DNA of 64,000 nt from Eggerthella lenta DSM 2243 (GCF_000024265.1 NC_013204.1:2608501-2672500), one strand, 5' to 3'; positions 44,697 through 54,183 are shown, counted from the stretch's first letter. The notes: a model not told the origin generated them from the sequence alone. Translations and numbers: made by a program.

Positions 44697-44906
44697 GTCC
44701 CGCCGCCTCCTTCGCCACCGACGCGAACCTGCATATTCGCCCACGATACGCGGAGAAGCGAACGGACGACGCGAACGAGCGCAACCGTCATCGGACACTC
44801 GGAGATCCGTCAATCTTGCGTGGAGAAACCATGAACGAGTCTCGCCAACGCACAGAATCAACCGATGCTGCTTAAGCTGTAGGCATTTTCATCGACAGGA
44901 GGATGT

Positions 44907-45242
44907 ATGTCTTACGACGGTCGAACATTCATATCGAAGGAAAACTCGTCGAACGGAGAAGTGGACGGGCGCACGAAGTTTCACTACCGTCAAAACGGAA
45001 GCACCGTCTGGGCGCACTACGAAGGCGGGGATATCGTGCGCGGCAGCCTTTTAGGAACGGCCGACGAGCAAGGTAATCTGCACTTCTGTTATCACCATCT
45101 CAACGTCGCAGGTCAAGTACGCGCAGGAGAATGCTGGAGCCGTCCGACGAAACGCGCCGACGGAAAGCTGAGAATGAACGAGACGTGGCGCTGGTTCAAT
45201 GGCGATCGTTCGGAAGGTTCGTCGATAGTCGAAGAGGAGTAG
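44907..45242 (+). CDS. 111-residue protein of the family often labelled n-acetylglutamate synthase
   Basis: A small beta-rich protein: YDGRTFISKENSSNGEVDGR, TKFHYRQNGSTVWAHYEGGD, then GNLHFCYHHLNVAGQVRAGE and WRWFNGDRSEGSSIVEEE. This pattern of repeated WAxYxGG-type strands is widespread, and databases often call it n-acetylglutamate synthase without evidence; it does not contain a GNAT domain, so that name is doubtful. CAGGAGGATGT precedes the ATG. Function unknown. Confidence 0.65.
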   Translation: MSYDGRTFISKENSSNGEVDGRTKFHYRQNGSTVWAHYEGGDIVRGSLLGTADEQGNLHFCYHHLNVAGQVRAGECWSRPTKRADGKLRMNETWRWFNGDRSEGSSIVEEE

Positions 45243-45320
45243 ATAGCTGGACGAATGCAGCGCGAGACGCTCGCTGCCGACTTGACGACGAGCACGGCCG
45301 ACCCACCAGGGTCCGCGTGG

Positions 45321-46751
45321 CTATTCCCCGCGCACCAAGTCGAGCAGCTCCTGCTTGTTGTGCACGTCGAGCTTGCCGTAAATGCGGCGCGAATGGGTGC
45401 GCACCGTGTTCTCCGACAGGTACAGCGTCTCGGCGATATAAGGGCGCGAGCGGCCCTTGCACAGATACTGCATGATCTCGATCTCGCGCGGCGAGAGCCC
45501 GCAGCGCTCCCCCACCGTACGGCACCGCTCGTCGATGCCGTCGCCTTCCCCGATGGCGCGGCGCTCGTCGCCGTTCAGGTCGGACAGCAGCAGCTGCACG
45601 TCAGGCGAGCGCGACGGCAGGAAGAACGCCACCATCACCACGGTCACCACGAGCATGAACGAGGCAATGACGGGGTCGAACGTCTCGAGCTCCAGAAACG
45701 ATGCAGCGCTGCGTCCCAGCCAATCGGGAAACGAGTACAGCAGCATACCAGGGCAAAACACCATGAACGGCTTGAACGGCCCGTGGTGCGCGACATTGGC
45801 CAACCCCAACCACAAAAACATCTTCGCCACCACTACCGCTGCACCCGTGAACGCCTGGATGAACTGCGCCATGCCGAACGCCACCAGCATGAACAGCGCC
45901 ACCGCCATCAGCACGTACGTGAAGCGCCACACCACGGTGATGTCGAGATGCCGCCGGAGCCTGAACACCCACCAGTACACGAACGCGCAGAACACGAAGA
46001 GGATGGCCTGCGACAGCAGCGTGTACAGCGGCGTGGCGGCCATGCCGAAGCTGTAGTGGCCGGTGCCGTGCTTCAACGTCATGTTGAGGATGGACCAGAT
46101 GAAGAAGAACACCGCCATCGCCGCCACGATACGGCCGAACGAGGGAAGCGACGCGCGCGTGAACCACTGCTCGGCGGGACGCTCGTCGGCCTCGTCGCGC
46201 AAACGAACCGCGAGCATCCCCATCGACAGGAACGGAAGCGCAAGCATGAGCGCCATCGTCGCTGCTTCCGGCAGAAACGTCGTCACGCACTTCACGGTAG
46301 CCACCAGCGCGATGGCCAGCAGCAACGCGCGCGCCACGTCGTCGGTGGACGAGCGGGCGTAACACGACCCCCAGCGCACGACCATCCAGGTTTGCGCCGC
46401 CGCGAACAGCAGCAGGCCGAACAGGTCTCCGAACGGCTCCGCCATGCCCGCTCCTCCGAGCAGCACGACGAACGAGCATGCGTACACGCCCGCGAACGCC
46501 CAATCGAGACTCCTCGCAACGCGCGCCGGCACGGGGACGCGCCAGAGGATCGCGCATGCAACGAGCGTGACCAGCACCACGGCGCCTGACTTGTTCAGCC
46601 ACCAGTACGAAAACGAGGCGTCGTACGTCAGCGCGCTCACCCAGTTGGAGCACGTGTACCACACGAAGAACCCCACCGCCATGGACACGGTGCCCGCCCG
46701 CAATCCTCCGGATGTCTGCTTGCCTTCCCGCTTGTCTTCCTTCGTTTCCAT
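45321..46751 (-). CDS. LuxR-family regulator with multi-helix membrane domain
   Basis: A 476-residue protein. Residues ~15-400 hold about ten to twelve hydrophobic helices (VSMAVGFFVWYTCSNWVSAL, VVLVTLVACAILWRV, MAVFFFIWSILNMTL and more). The last 65 are a LuxR helix-turn-helix (CGLSPREIEIMQYLCKGRSR, then PYIAETLYLSENTVRTHSRR). Such membrane-bound regulators are abundant in Eggerthella, usually next to the flavoprotein reductase they control. Here the reductase gene is divergent and 225 nt away. GGGAGGACT precedes the ATG at 46751. Confidence 0.88.
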   Translation of the reverse strand: METKEDKREGKQTSGGLRAGTVSMAVGFFVWYTCSNWVSALTYDASFSYWWLNKSGAVVLVTLVACAILWRVPVPARVARSLDWAFAGVYACSFVVLLGGAGMAEPFGDLFGLLLFAAAQTWMVVRWGSCYARSSTDDVARALLLAIALVATVKCVTTFLPEAATMALMLALPFLSMGMLAVRLRDEADERPAEQWFTRASLPSFGRIVAAMAVFFFIWSILNMTLKHGTGHYSFGMAATPLYTLLSQAILFVFCAFVYWWVFRLRRHLDITVVWRFTYVLMAVALFMLVAFGMAQFIQAFTGAAVVVAKMFLWLGLANVAHHGPFKPFMVFCPGMLLYSFPDWLGRSAASFLELETFDPVIASFMLVVTVVMVAFFLPSRSPDVQLLLSDLNGDERRAIGEGDGIDERCRTVGERCGLSPREIEIMQYLCKGRSRPYIAETLYLSENTVRTHSRRIYGKLDVHNKQELLDLVRGE

Positions 46752-46976
46752 AGTCCTCCCTCCCCGTGCCGCATTATCGCACGGAACGGCGCCGCCGTCC
46801 CTCCCCAACCGGGTGCGCAATCAAGTTCGCCCGATTCGGGCGACACGCTCACCAGGCCTTTGCTCCGATCCGGGTCTCGTCGCCCGCACGTGGATCGTCG
46901 TATGGTGAGCGGGCAGATCCAACACGGCGGTAAGCACGGGGCTCTCGCCGGGAAGCACCGTAACCAAGGAGGAGAC

Positions 46977-48641
46977 ATGGACAAGAAAGACGCGCTCTCG
47001 CGCCGCAACTTCATCAAGGCGAGCGGCATGGCCGCGTTGGGCGCCGCGGCGCTCGGCCTGGCGGGGTGCGGCCCGAAGCCGGCGCAAAATGCCGCGAACG
47101 ATGCCGCCACGTCCGTCGCCGATATCGCATGGGACGAGGAGTACGACGTCATCGTCGTCGGCGCGGGCGCCGCAGGCCTGGCCACGGCCGTCGCGATGGC
47201 GACCGAGGGCGGCGACCTTTCCACGCTGCTGCTGGAGAAAGGCTCCACCCTCATCGGCAGCGGCAACTCGCCGGTGTGCAGCGGGTCGTTCCATATCACC
47301 GACGAGCCCGACGCGTTCGCCGTGTACATGAAAGCCATGCTGGGCGGCATGACCGCCACGCCGGCGTCCGTCTACGAGACGTATGCGCAGGGCGCCGCCG
47401 AGAACTGGGAATGGCTGAGCGGCCTGGGCATGAAGGAAGACGACGTCAAGATCACGCCGCAGGGCGACGGCAAGGCCGAATGGTTCGAGCTGGAGAATTC
47501 CGGATCGTTCTCGAAGTGCCAGTTCAAGAAGGACAACGCCGACGAGGACCGCACGCACATCAGCAAGTTCCTGAGCGCGGTTCTGGAGCAGTACCCCGAC
47601 CAGGTGACGCGCAAGACCAGCGCGCCGCTGACCGCGCTCGTGCAGGATCCCGAGACGAAGGCCGTGATCGGCGCGGTGTACGAGGACAAGAACAAGAGCG
47701 TCTACGCGAAGGCGCGCAAGGGCGTTGTCATGACCTGCGGCGGCTTCGAGAACGACCCCGAGATGCTGCAGGACTACCTGTCGTTCGAGCGCATGCACGC
47801 GGCGGGCGCCTCTACCAACACCGGCGACGGCCATCGCATCTGCGCGAAGCTGGGCGCCGGGATGTGGCACATGAACAGCTTCGCGGGCGCCTGGTCGAAC
47901 GGCATCAGCCTGGACGGCGAGAAGACCATGCCGTACCGCAGCCTCAAGAAGGCGCTCGGCATCGTGGTGGGCGTCAACGGGCGCCGCTTCTACTAGGAAT
48001 GGGAAGGCACCACCATGTTCACGAAGGGCGAGGAAGGCCCGCTGTCGCTGCACTACGGCTGCCGCCACGGCCACCAGAACTTCGGCGACGAGTGGAAGAT
48101 GCTCCCCCTGCCCGACAAGCAGTGGTTCGTGTACGATTCCGAGGGTAAGCGATACGGCGCCTATATGGGCAAGGACGTGGCCAACAACACGTTGCAGAAC
48201 CAAACCGAGAAAACCGAGATCGACCCCGCCATCGACGCGGTGGCCGACGGCTACGCGCTCACGGCCGACACCATCGAGGAGCTGGCCGCGCTCATGGAGG
48301 TGCCCGTCGACGAGCTGGTGAACACCGTGAACGTGTGGAACGCCTCGTGCGAGAACGGCGTGGACGAGCAGTTCCACCGCCCCTCCGACCAGCTGGCCCC
48401 CGTCAGCACCCCGCCGTTCTACGCCATCCCCTGCATCCCCGAGATCCTCAACACCGACGGCGGCCCGCGCCGCAACGAGAAGGCGCAGATCCTCGACGTG
48501 GACGGCGAGCCCATCCCCAACCTGTACTCGTCAGGCGAGTTCGGATCCATCTGGGCCGCGAAGTACCAGGGCAGCGGCAACATCACCGAATGCATGGTGT
48601 TCGGTCGCATTGCCGCCCGCGAGCTCATCGCGAAGAAATAG
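46977..48641 (+). pseudogene. Tat-exported FAD-dependent reductase interrupted by an in-frame TAG
   Basis: The frame encodes ~554 residues of a fumarate/urocanate-reductase-type flavoprotein. It has a Tat signal (SRRNFIKASGMAALGAAALG, then LAGCG, possibly a lipobox), FAD site VIVVGAGAAGLATAVAMATE, and the FAD_binding_2 C-terminus GEFGSIWAAKYQGSGNITEC. Codon 340 (47994-47996) is TAG in NGRRFY-stop-EWEGTTMFTK, where a sense codon is expected; both sides are uninterrupted and well conserved. A secondary start at 48015 would give only the C-terminal half, lacking the FAD site. Either the gene is recently inactivated or TAG is read through. Confidence 0.85.
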
Positions 48642-48732
48642 AACGCCTTTCCCTTCCTTCCTTCCCTCCCTCCGCATGCGCGGGCCTCTTCGGAGGCCCG
48701 GGCGCGTACTTTTTCCGTGCTCTGGCTCAGGA

Positions 48733-48831
48733 ATTCATTCGTACGCATGAATTCCTTGCAATATGCTAGAATTCATGCGTACGAATGAAAAACTAGCAAC
48801 AGGGTGGGTATTCCCTCGTACGCATGAATCG
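48733..48831 (+). promoter_or_regulatory. three HipB operators in the hipBA promoter
   Basis: Three copies of a palindrome with core CGTACG and flanks ATTCAT/ATGAAT are centred at 48741-48746, 48779-48784 and 48818-48823, i.e. 38 and 39 bp apart. O1 is AATTCATT-CGTACG-CATGAATT, O2 reads in the opposite sense, and O3 keeps one good half. They overlap the likely promoter (TAGAAT near 48768) and end just before the hipB ribosome binding site. Confidence 0.8.
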
Positions 48832-48839
48832 AGGTTTTT

Positions 48840-49058
48840 ATGACAACATACGCGACAGCGCAAGAGCTGGGGCGCATCGTTCGGGAGGAGCGGAAGCGCA
48901 AGGGATACACCCAATCGAAGCTCGCGCGCTTCTCCGGCGTCGGAATCAATTTCGTGTCGAACCTGGAAAATGGCAAGGAAACCTCCGAGCTGGGGAAGAC
49001 CCTGCGCGTCCTCCAAACGCTCGGCATGGATCTGAGCGCCGATTCGAGGGATGCCTGA
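48840..49058 (+). CDS. hipB: HipB-like antitoxin / XRE regulator
   Basis: A 72-residue helix-turn-helix protein: AQELGRIVREERKRKGYTQS, then KLARFSGVGINFVSNLENGK. Its C-terminus (TLRVLQTLGMDLSADSR) is typical of HipB. It should bind the three upstream palindromes and neutralise HipA. The stop overlaps the hipA start by one base triplet step (TGATG), so the two are translationally coupled. Confidence 0.92.
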   Translation: MTTYATAQELGRIVREERKRKGYTQSKLARFSGVGINFVSNLENGKETSELGKTLRVLQTLGMDLSADSRDA

Positions 49059-50317
49059 TGGATGCGCTCTCGGTATTCAGAATGGACGGTTCCGAACCGC
49101 GCCTACTCGGACGCATCAACCTCGATCCCGTCACGTTCTCCTACGATCCCGGCTACCTCGCCGACCCCGACGCGCGAGCGGTCTCCTGCTCGCTCCCTCT
49201 GCGAAACGAGGCCTATAGCGAATCGACGCTCGCTCCCTACTTCGACGGCCTCTTGCCCGAAGGTGCGGCACGGCGGGCGATCGCGGCGCAGCTCGGCATC
49301 GAGCCCGACAACTACCTGCTGTTGTTGCTCCGATGCGGGCTGGAAACCATAGGGGACGTCGCGATCACGAACGGGGAGGCGCCGAATCCGCGAGGTTCGT
49401 ACCGCCGTTTGAGCGGCTTCGATCTTCGCGCCCTGTTCTCGGCCATGGAAGAGCTTGCCGAATCGAATTCCGAAGCGCGGCTTTCCCTTGCCGGCACGCA
49501 AGGGAAAGCGGGGCTCGCGCATATGCCGGGCGCGCCCATGGATGAAGGCTGGCTCCAACCTTTGGACGGTGCCGCTTCGACCCATATCCTCAAAACGGGA
49601 TCTCTTCCCGACATCCCGCTGCTCGAGTACCTGTGCATGAAAGCGGCGGCCGCATGCGGGATCGCCGTCGCACCAGTGCATCTGCTCGACTTCGGGAGGC
49701 CGGTACTATGCGTCGAACGCTACGACCGACGGCAACTTCGAGACCGAGGAGAGCCAGTCGTTTCAAGGCTTCATCAGGAAGACCTCTCACAAGCGTTCGG
49801 GGTGCCGCCCGAAGCGAAATACCGCGAGCTCGAGCCCTCCACCGCCGCAGCGGTCGGCTCGTTCATCCGGATGCGATCCTCTCGCCCTATCGAGGATCTG
49901 GAAGCGTTTGCGCGGATCACGTGCTTCAACTACCTCGTAGGCAACTGCGACAATCACTTGAAGAACCTGTCGATCCTGTACACGAGCACCTGGAAGAGCT
50001 TCCGGCTTGCGCCTGCGTACGACCTCGTTTCGACAACTCGGTTCGAACGGTTCTCGCGATCGATGGGGATGAGGATCGGATCGGCATCGGTCATCGACGA
50101 CGTCTCGCCTAGCAGCATTTTGGAATTCGGCTCCGCGATCGGCGTGGATCGCAAGGACATCGCGCGTATCTGCGCCGAACTCGCGAGCAGTGTACCCAGC
50201 GCCATCGAAATCGCAGGTGAAACCGCTCCTGCATTCGAAGCCTTGCCGTACGCAGCCTGGGACATGCGCGAAGACATGGGCGAGCGGATGCGCGTGCTTG
50301 AAGAAGTCGCCGGCTGA
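49058..50317 (+). CDS. hipA: HipA-family serine/threonine kinase toxin
   Basis: A 419-residue protein with the HipA N1 domain (SYDPGYLADPDARAVSCSLP, then YFDGLLPEGAARRAIAAQLG), the C-terminal kinase core (AGTQGKAGLA, THILKTG phosphate loop) and the catalytic segment CFNYLVGNCDNHLKNLSILY with AYDLVSTTRF. Characterised HipA proteins phosphorylate an aminoacyl-tRNA synthetase, causing growth arrest and persistence; the target here is unknown. All catalytic residues appear intact, so the module may be active. It shares an operon with hipB. Confidence 0.93.
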   Translation: MDALSVFRMDGSEPRLLGRINLDPVTFSYDPGYLADPDARAVSCSLPLRNEAYSESTLAPYFDGLLPEGAARRAIAAQLGIEPDNYLLLLLRCGLETIGDVAITNGEAPNPRGSYRRLSGFDLRALFSAMEELAESNSEARLSLAGTQGKAGLAHMPGAPMDEGWLQPLDGAASTHILKTGSLPDIPLLEYLCMKAAAACGIAVAPVHLLDFGRPVLCVERYDRRQLRDRGEPVVSRLHQEDLSQAFGVPPEAKYRELEPSTAAAVGSFIRMRSSRPIEDLEAFARITCFNYLVGNCDNHLKNLSILYTSTWKSFRLAPAYDLVSTTRFERFSRSMGMRIGSASVIDDVSPSSILEFGSAIGVDRKDIARICAELASSVPSAIEIAGETAPAFEALPYAAWDMREDMGERMRVLEEVAG

Positions 50318-50328
50318 CGAAGAGCGCG

Positions 50329-51246
50329 TCAGGCGGAGGCGAAAAGCTGCCGGCTGGTCCGCGCGATACGGGCGGCAAGGTCGTCGCGGGGCGTGCGACG
50401 TAGGTCGGCGAGGGCTTCGAGCATGGCGGCGAGCCGAGCGGCTTCGGCGGGCGCATCGTAGCGCTCGCCCGCCTGGGACGGGGCGTCGGTTTCCAGCAGC
50501 AGGCGCTCTGCCGGGACGGCCTGGGCGTAGGCACGGCCGCGCTTCGACGCCAGCATGCGCGGGTTGATCGAGAAGAAGCAGCCGGCGCGGACGGCGCGCT
50601 GCAGCTCATCGGACGCGCCCGAGAACCAATGGAAGATGCAGGCGTTTCCCACCAGCGCGCCCGCGCGCTCCAGCACGTCGAGCGCCTCGCCCGCAGCCTT
50701 CACGGCGTGGATCGACAGCACCTTGCCGCCGCCTGCGCACGCCCGCGCCACGCGCTCGAACGCCGCGACCTGCGCATCGCGCGTCTCGGCGCGATCGCGG
50801 CCGAAGTCGAGGCCGACTTCCCCGATGAAGCGCTCGTCCTTCGCCAACCGCTCGAACAGCGCCACGTCCTGCGGGCCCAAGCGGCCGTCGGCGATCCACC
50901 ACGGGTGCAGGCCCAGCCCCACACGCACGTTGCCGAACGGCTCCAGCAGCCCGCGCGCCCGCTCGTAGCCCTCCGGCGTCACCGTCGTCGAGAACGCGCC
51001 CATGCCGAGCTCGGCCAGCACCTGGGCAGCCGCCCGCGTGTCGGGATCGAAGTCCAGGTGACAGTGCAGGTCGAACAGCGCACTGGCTGACGCCGCTCGA
51101 GATCCTTCGACTCCGCGCTGCGCGCTGCGCCCAGGATGACAAGACGGGCGCTGCACAGGCTCGGAAGGTTCGGTCGGGTACGCCGCGGGCTCGGGGCGAT
51201 CTGCCGGAGGATGCGCGCGTCCGAGGCGAGGCGCTTCCGACGTCAT
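50329..51246 (-). CDS. tatD: TatD-family metal-dependent hydrolase
   Basis: A 305-residue protein. The TIM-barrel hydrolase starts at residue ~59 with FDLHCHLDFDPD (metal-binding HxH), then GLGLHPWW, IGEVGLDFGRD, SIHAVKA and the final LLLETDAPSQ. It is a predicted 3'-5' DNase or metal-dependent hydrolase. The preceding ~58 residues are a low-complexity leader including SCHPGRSAQRGVEGSRA, which is the translation of a dispersed DNA repeat at 51097-51141. The start at 51246 has GGAGGAG upstream and overlaps the tcdA stop by 4 nt. Confidence 0.85.
   Translation of the reverse strand: MTSEAPRLGRAHPPADRPEPAAYPTEPSEPVQRPSCHPGRSAQRGVEGSRAASASALFDLHCHLDFDPDTRAAAQVLAELGMGAFSTTVTPEGYERARGLLEPFGNVRVGLGLHPWWIADGRLGPQDVALFERLAKDERFIGEVGLDFGRDRAETRDAQVAAFERVARACAGGGKVLSIHAVKAAGEALDVLERAGALVGNACIFHWFSGASDELQRAVRAGCFFSINPRMLASKRGRAYAQAVPAERLLLETDAPSQAGERYDAPAEAARLAAMLEALADLRRTPRDDLAARIARTSRQLFASA
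51097..51141. repeat. REP-like repeat inside the tatD reading frame
   Basis: The minus strand reads TGTCATCCTGGGCGCAGCGC, then GCAGCGCGGAGTCGAAGGATCTCGA. This is a well-known type of dispersed bacterial repeat, usually intergenic, whose translation gives CHPERSEGS-like strings. Here it is in frame within the N-terminal leader of TatD. Confidence 0.6.
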
Positions 51247-52001
51247 GCGTGCTCCTCCCCCGCATGCGCGCCAACGCCTGCGAGCGCGCACAGCACCTCG
51301 CCGGCTATCATCTGGCCCATGATGGGCGGCACGAACGAGGCGGTGCCCAGGTTCGACCGCTCGCGGCGCTCCGCACCCTCGCGCACGGGCACCGGCACGG
51401 GCTGCTCGCACGAGTACAGCACGCGCAGGCGGCGGATGCCGCGTTTGCGCGCCTCCTTGCGCATGATTCGGCACAGCGGGCAGTTCACCGTGTCGAACAC
51501 GTCGGCGAACCGGAAAGCTTCGGGCCGCAGCTTGTTGGCCGCTCCCATGCTGCTGACGAGGCGCACGCCGTGCGCATCGGCGTACTGCGCGACGGCCAGC
51601 TTTGCCGAGATCGTGTCGATGGCGTCCACCACGTAGTCCACCCTGTCGGCGTAGGCGTCCAGGAATTCGGGCACGTCCTCGGCCAGCACGAACCGGTCGA
51701 GCGCCTCCACCTGCGCCTCGGGGTTGATGTCGGCGATCATCGCGCGCGCCACGTCCACCTTCTTACGGCCGATGGTGCTGCGAAACGCGATGGCCTGGCG
51801 GTTGATGTTGCTGGCCTGCACCACGTCGTGGTCCACCACGATGAGCCGCCCCACGCCGCCGCGCGCCAGCGCCTCGACGCAGTTCGAGCCCACGCCGCCC
51901 ACGCCCAGCACCATGACGGTGGAATCCGCGAGGCGCGCCAGGCCGTCGCGTCCCATGATCAGTTCCAGTTTCGAGGTGGCGGTGTCGCCGGTTGCCGTCA
52001 T
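51243..52001 (-). CDS. tcdA: tRNA threonylcarbamoyladenosine dehydratase (TcdA/ThiF family)
   Basis: A 252-residue E1-like protein: nucleotide-binding VMVLGVGGVGSNCVEALARG, DHDVVQASNINRQAIA, DYVVDAIDTISAKLAVAQ, and a C-terminal CPLCRIMRKEARKRGI segment. TcdA uses ATP to cyclise t6A37 of tRNA to ct6A. The start at 52001 follows AAAGGACG. It is the first gene of a two-gene operon with tatD (ATGA overlap). Confidence 0.92.
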   Translation of the reverse strand: MTATGDTATSKLELIMGRDGLARLADSTVMVLGVGGVGSNCVEALARGGVGRLIVVDHDVVQASNINRQAIAFRSTIGRKKVDVARAMIADINPEAQVEALDRFVLAEDVPEFLDAYADRVDYVVDAIDTISAKLAVAQYADAHGVRLVSSMGAANKLRPEAFRFADVFDTVNCPLCRIMRKEARKRGIRRLRVLYSCEQPVPVPVREGAERRERSNLGTASFVPPIMGQMIAGEVLCALAGVGAHAGEEHA

Positions 52002-52241
52002 GCACGTCCTTTCTATCGGCGACCATGGTAGCACGGCCGCCGGATCGGCCGCGCGAGAAGCCCGCTGCATTGTCGCCCGAAGCGGTCGGTTTCCGAGTCC
52101 GAACTGTCCGTTTCGAACGCGACGGCGGTCGCGGCGACATGGCGCCTGCGATGCGCGTCGACGCATCATCATCGCTCCGAAAACACGCCTCACGCGCTGT
52201 GGCGTGTTTTTAGGGCGAAGATGCGCGGCAGCACGGAACGC

Positions 52242-52772
52242 CTACCGCGCCCGCCCGATTCCCAGACGCGCGAGGTCGGCCGCGAAGCGCTCGGCCGGCA
52301 GGCCGATACCCTCGAAGCCGGCCGCCTTGCACGCCATATGCTCGTTGGCGAGGCGGCACAGCTCGTGCGGGAACGGCTCGCCCTCGTCGGACGGAAGGGG
52401 AAGCGCCAGCGGCAGCAGCTTGTCCACCAGCACGTTCATGAACGCCACGGGGCGCCGGCCGTGCGTGCGCGTCACGACCGGAATCCCGCCGAAGAACAGG
52501 TACGCGTCGATCGAACCCTCGGCGAAGCCGCATGCCGCCAGCGACGCGCGCAGCGCCAACACCGCCGAGCGCTCCCAGTCGCGCCACTCCCCGGGCTGCA
52601 TGCACGCGAACGCGGCGAAGCGGTTGCTCGCGTTCGCCAGCAGCAGCATATCGCAACCTCCCAGGGCTATGCGGTGCGCCTCCCAGCAGAACAGCAGGTC
52701 GTCCACCTCGCCGTACGGCGGGCGCGGCAGGCCCACATGGCGCTGCATGGGTATGGTGATGCCGAATTCCAC
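52242..52772 (-). CDS. conserved-looking 176-residue protein, probably 5'-truncated by a stop codon
   Basis: From GTG at 52772 the protein reads EFGITIPMQRHVGLPRPPYG, then LLFCWEAHRIALGGCDMLLL and ANASNRFAAFACMQPGEWRD. The LLLANASNRF segment is reminiscent of DUF6933-type proteins, but I am not certain. One codon upstream of the GTG is a TAG, and the same frame continues upstream for 38 codons from an ATG at 52892 (MTSTAYSSDAALDEGGCLRV). The natural gene may therefore be 52242-52892 with an in-frame TAG. No neighbour hints at a role. Confidence 0.55.
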   Translation of the reverse strand: MEFGITIPMQRHVGLPRPPYGEVDDLLFCWEAHRIALGGCDMLLLANASNRFAAFACMQPGEWRDWERSAVLALRASLAACGFAEGSIDAYLFFGGIPVVTRTHGRRPVAFMNVLVDKLLPLALPLPSDEGEPFPHELCRLANEHMACKAAGFEGIGLPAERFAADLARLGIGRAR

Positions 52773-52920
52773 GCGCTACCCCGCATCCTGCGAGAACCGA
52801 GCGTGCGGGCGCAGTGCGTCCTTAGCGAAGCGAACGCGCAAGCAGCCTCCCTCGTCGAGCGCGGCATCGGAGCTGTAGGCGGTTGAAGTCATGCCGCTCA
52901 GTATACCCCGCGTCGCGACG

Positions 52921-54036
52921 TCAGGACGCGACGGAAGCCGCAGGCGGATTCGCCGCCAGCTGCGCCGCTCCGGCAGAGCCGGCCGTTCCCGAACCCGCGG
53001 TCGAGCCGGCCGCACCGCTGGAGCCCGTCGGCGCGCCCGCGCTGCCGGAGCCGCTGCCGGAACTGCCGCTCGATCCGTCGCCCGAATCCGACAGGTTGCC
53101 GCTCCCGCCGCCCGAACCGCTGCCGCCGTCCGACGAGCCGTTCGATCCGGAAGAGCCGCTCGAGTCCGTCGACCCCGAGCCGGATCCCGAGTTCGACGAT
53201 CCCCGGTCGCCCGACGACGACCCGGAATTCGACCCGGAATCGGTTCCCGAGCCGGAGCCCGACCCCGACGATCCCTTGCCGTCCGACTGGCTCTCGCCTT
53301 GATCCTTCGCGCCGTCCTTGGACGCGTCGCTTTCCTCGGGCGAGGAAGATCCCGTCGAAGCGTCCTTGCCGTTGGAAGCCGCCGGGGCGTCGTCGACCGG
53401 CTGGCTGCGCGACGGCAGGATAGGCTCGGTTTTCGCGCCCACGCCCTGGCCGGCCGACACGAAGTCGATGACGAAGGCGGACACCGCCACCGCCAGCAGC
53501 GCCGACACGATGGATACGATCACCACGCCGCGCTTGAACTTCTTCTTGCGCTGGCGCTCGGCGCGCGCCCGCTGCACCACCGTGCCGCCGGCGAGCGAGG
53601 TGTCCGCATGCGGCGTCCGGCCGCGCGCGGCTTCTTTCGGGAGCGCCGTCGTCTCGGCAGCATCGAGCTTCGCGGTCGCCGCAGCGTGCGAGCCCGCGAC
53701 CGACCCTGCGCCGACTGAGGCACCCGCGCCTCCGCCTGCACTCGCGCCGTCCTTCGATCCCGCCGAACCCTTCGAGCCCATCGCCAGCGTCTCGCCCGGA
53801 TGGATCTCCTTGAGCTTGTCGGCTGAGCGCTGCAAAAACTTCTTGTACAGCTGCGATGCCACGGCCGACACCACCGAGCCCACGCCCACGCCGATCGCCG
53901 AACCGTAGATTCCGATTTGCGAGGCTAGCAGCATGGACGTAACCGCAGCAAGCGCACCCGCAACGACCTGGGCTATCGAAAGGTCGTCGAAAAGCCCGCC
54001 CAACTTTCCCTTTCTGCTGTTCGCCTCCTGCGCCAT
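52921..54036 (-). CDS. membrane protein with Ser/Gly-rich external tail
   Basis: A 371-residue protein. Two hydrophobic segments occur near the N-terminus (VVAGALAAVTSMLLASQIGI, then YGSAIGVGVGSVVSAVASQL), and one central helix (GVVIVSIVSALLAVAVSAFV) follows a very basic stretch (RARAERQRKKKFKRG). After it, ~170 residues are almost only Ser, Gly, Asp and Asn, a low-complexity spacer as in cell-surface proteins. The tail is probably extracellular by the positive-inside rule. GAGGAGGATAG precedes the ATG at 54036. No known domain. Confidence 0.7.
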   Translation of the reverse strand: MAQEANSRKGKLGGLFDDLSIAQVVAGALAAVTSMLLASQIGIYGSAIGVGVGSVVSAVASQLYKKFLQRSADKLKEIHPGETLAMGSKGSAGSKDGASAGGGAGASVGAGSVAGSHAAATAKLDAAETTALPKEAARGRTPHADTSLAGGTVVQRARAERQRKKKFKRGVVIVSIVSALLAVAVSAFVIDFVSAGQGVGAKTEPILPSRSQPVDDAPAASNGKDASTGSSSPEESDASKDGAKDQGESQSDGKGSSGSGSGSGTDSGSNSGSSSGDRGSSNSGSGSGSTDSSGSSGSNGSSDGGSGSGGGSGNLSDSGDGSSGSSGSGSGSAGAPTGSSGAAGSTAGSGTAGSAGAAQLAANPPAASVAS

Positions 54037-54183
54037 CGCCTATCCTCCTCGCGTCGTTCTCGCGCCGGCCCTGCGCCGGCCCTCTCTTCCTGAACATACC
54101 CGAGGATTATGAAGCTCGTGCGCACTCCATCCAACCGTTACCGGCAAGCCACAGAACGTCCAACCATCCCGCGCCGAACTCCC

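Noticed and set aside
47994-47996. TAG in the flavoprotein gene as pyrrolysine
   Set aside because: Pyrrolysine is confined to methylamine metabolism genes; no pyl genes are in the window and homologues have ordinary residues here by family expectation.
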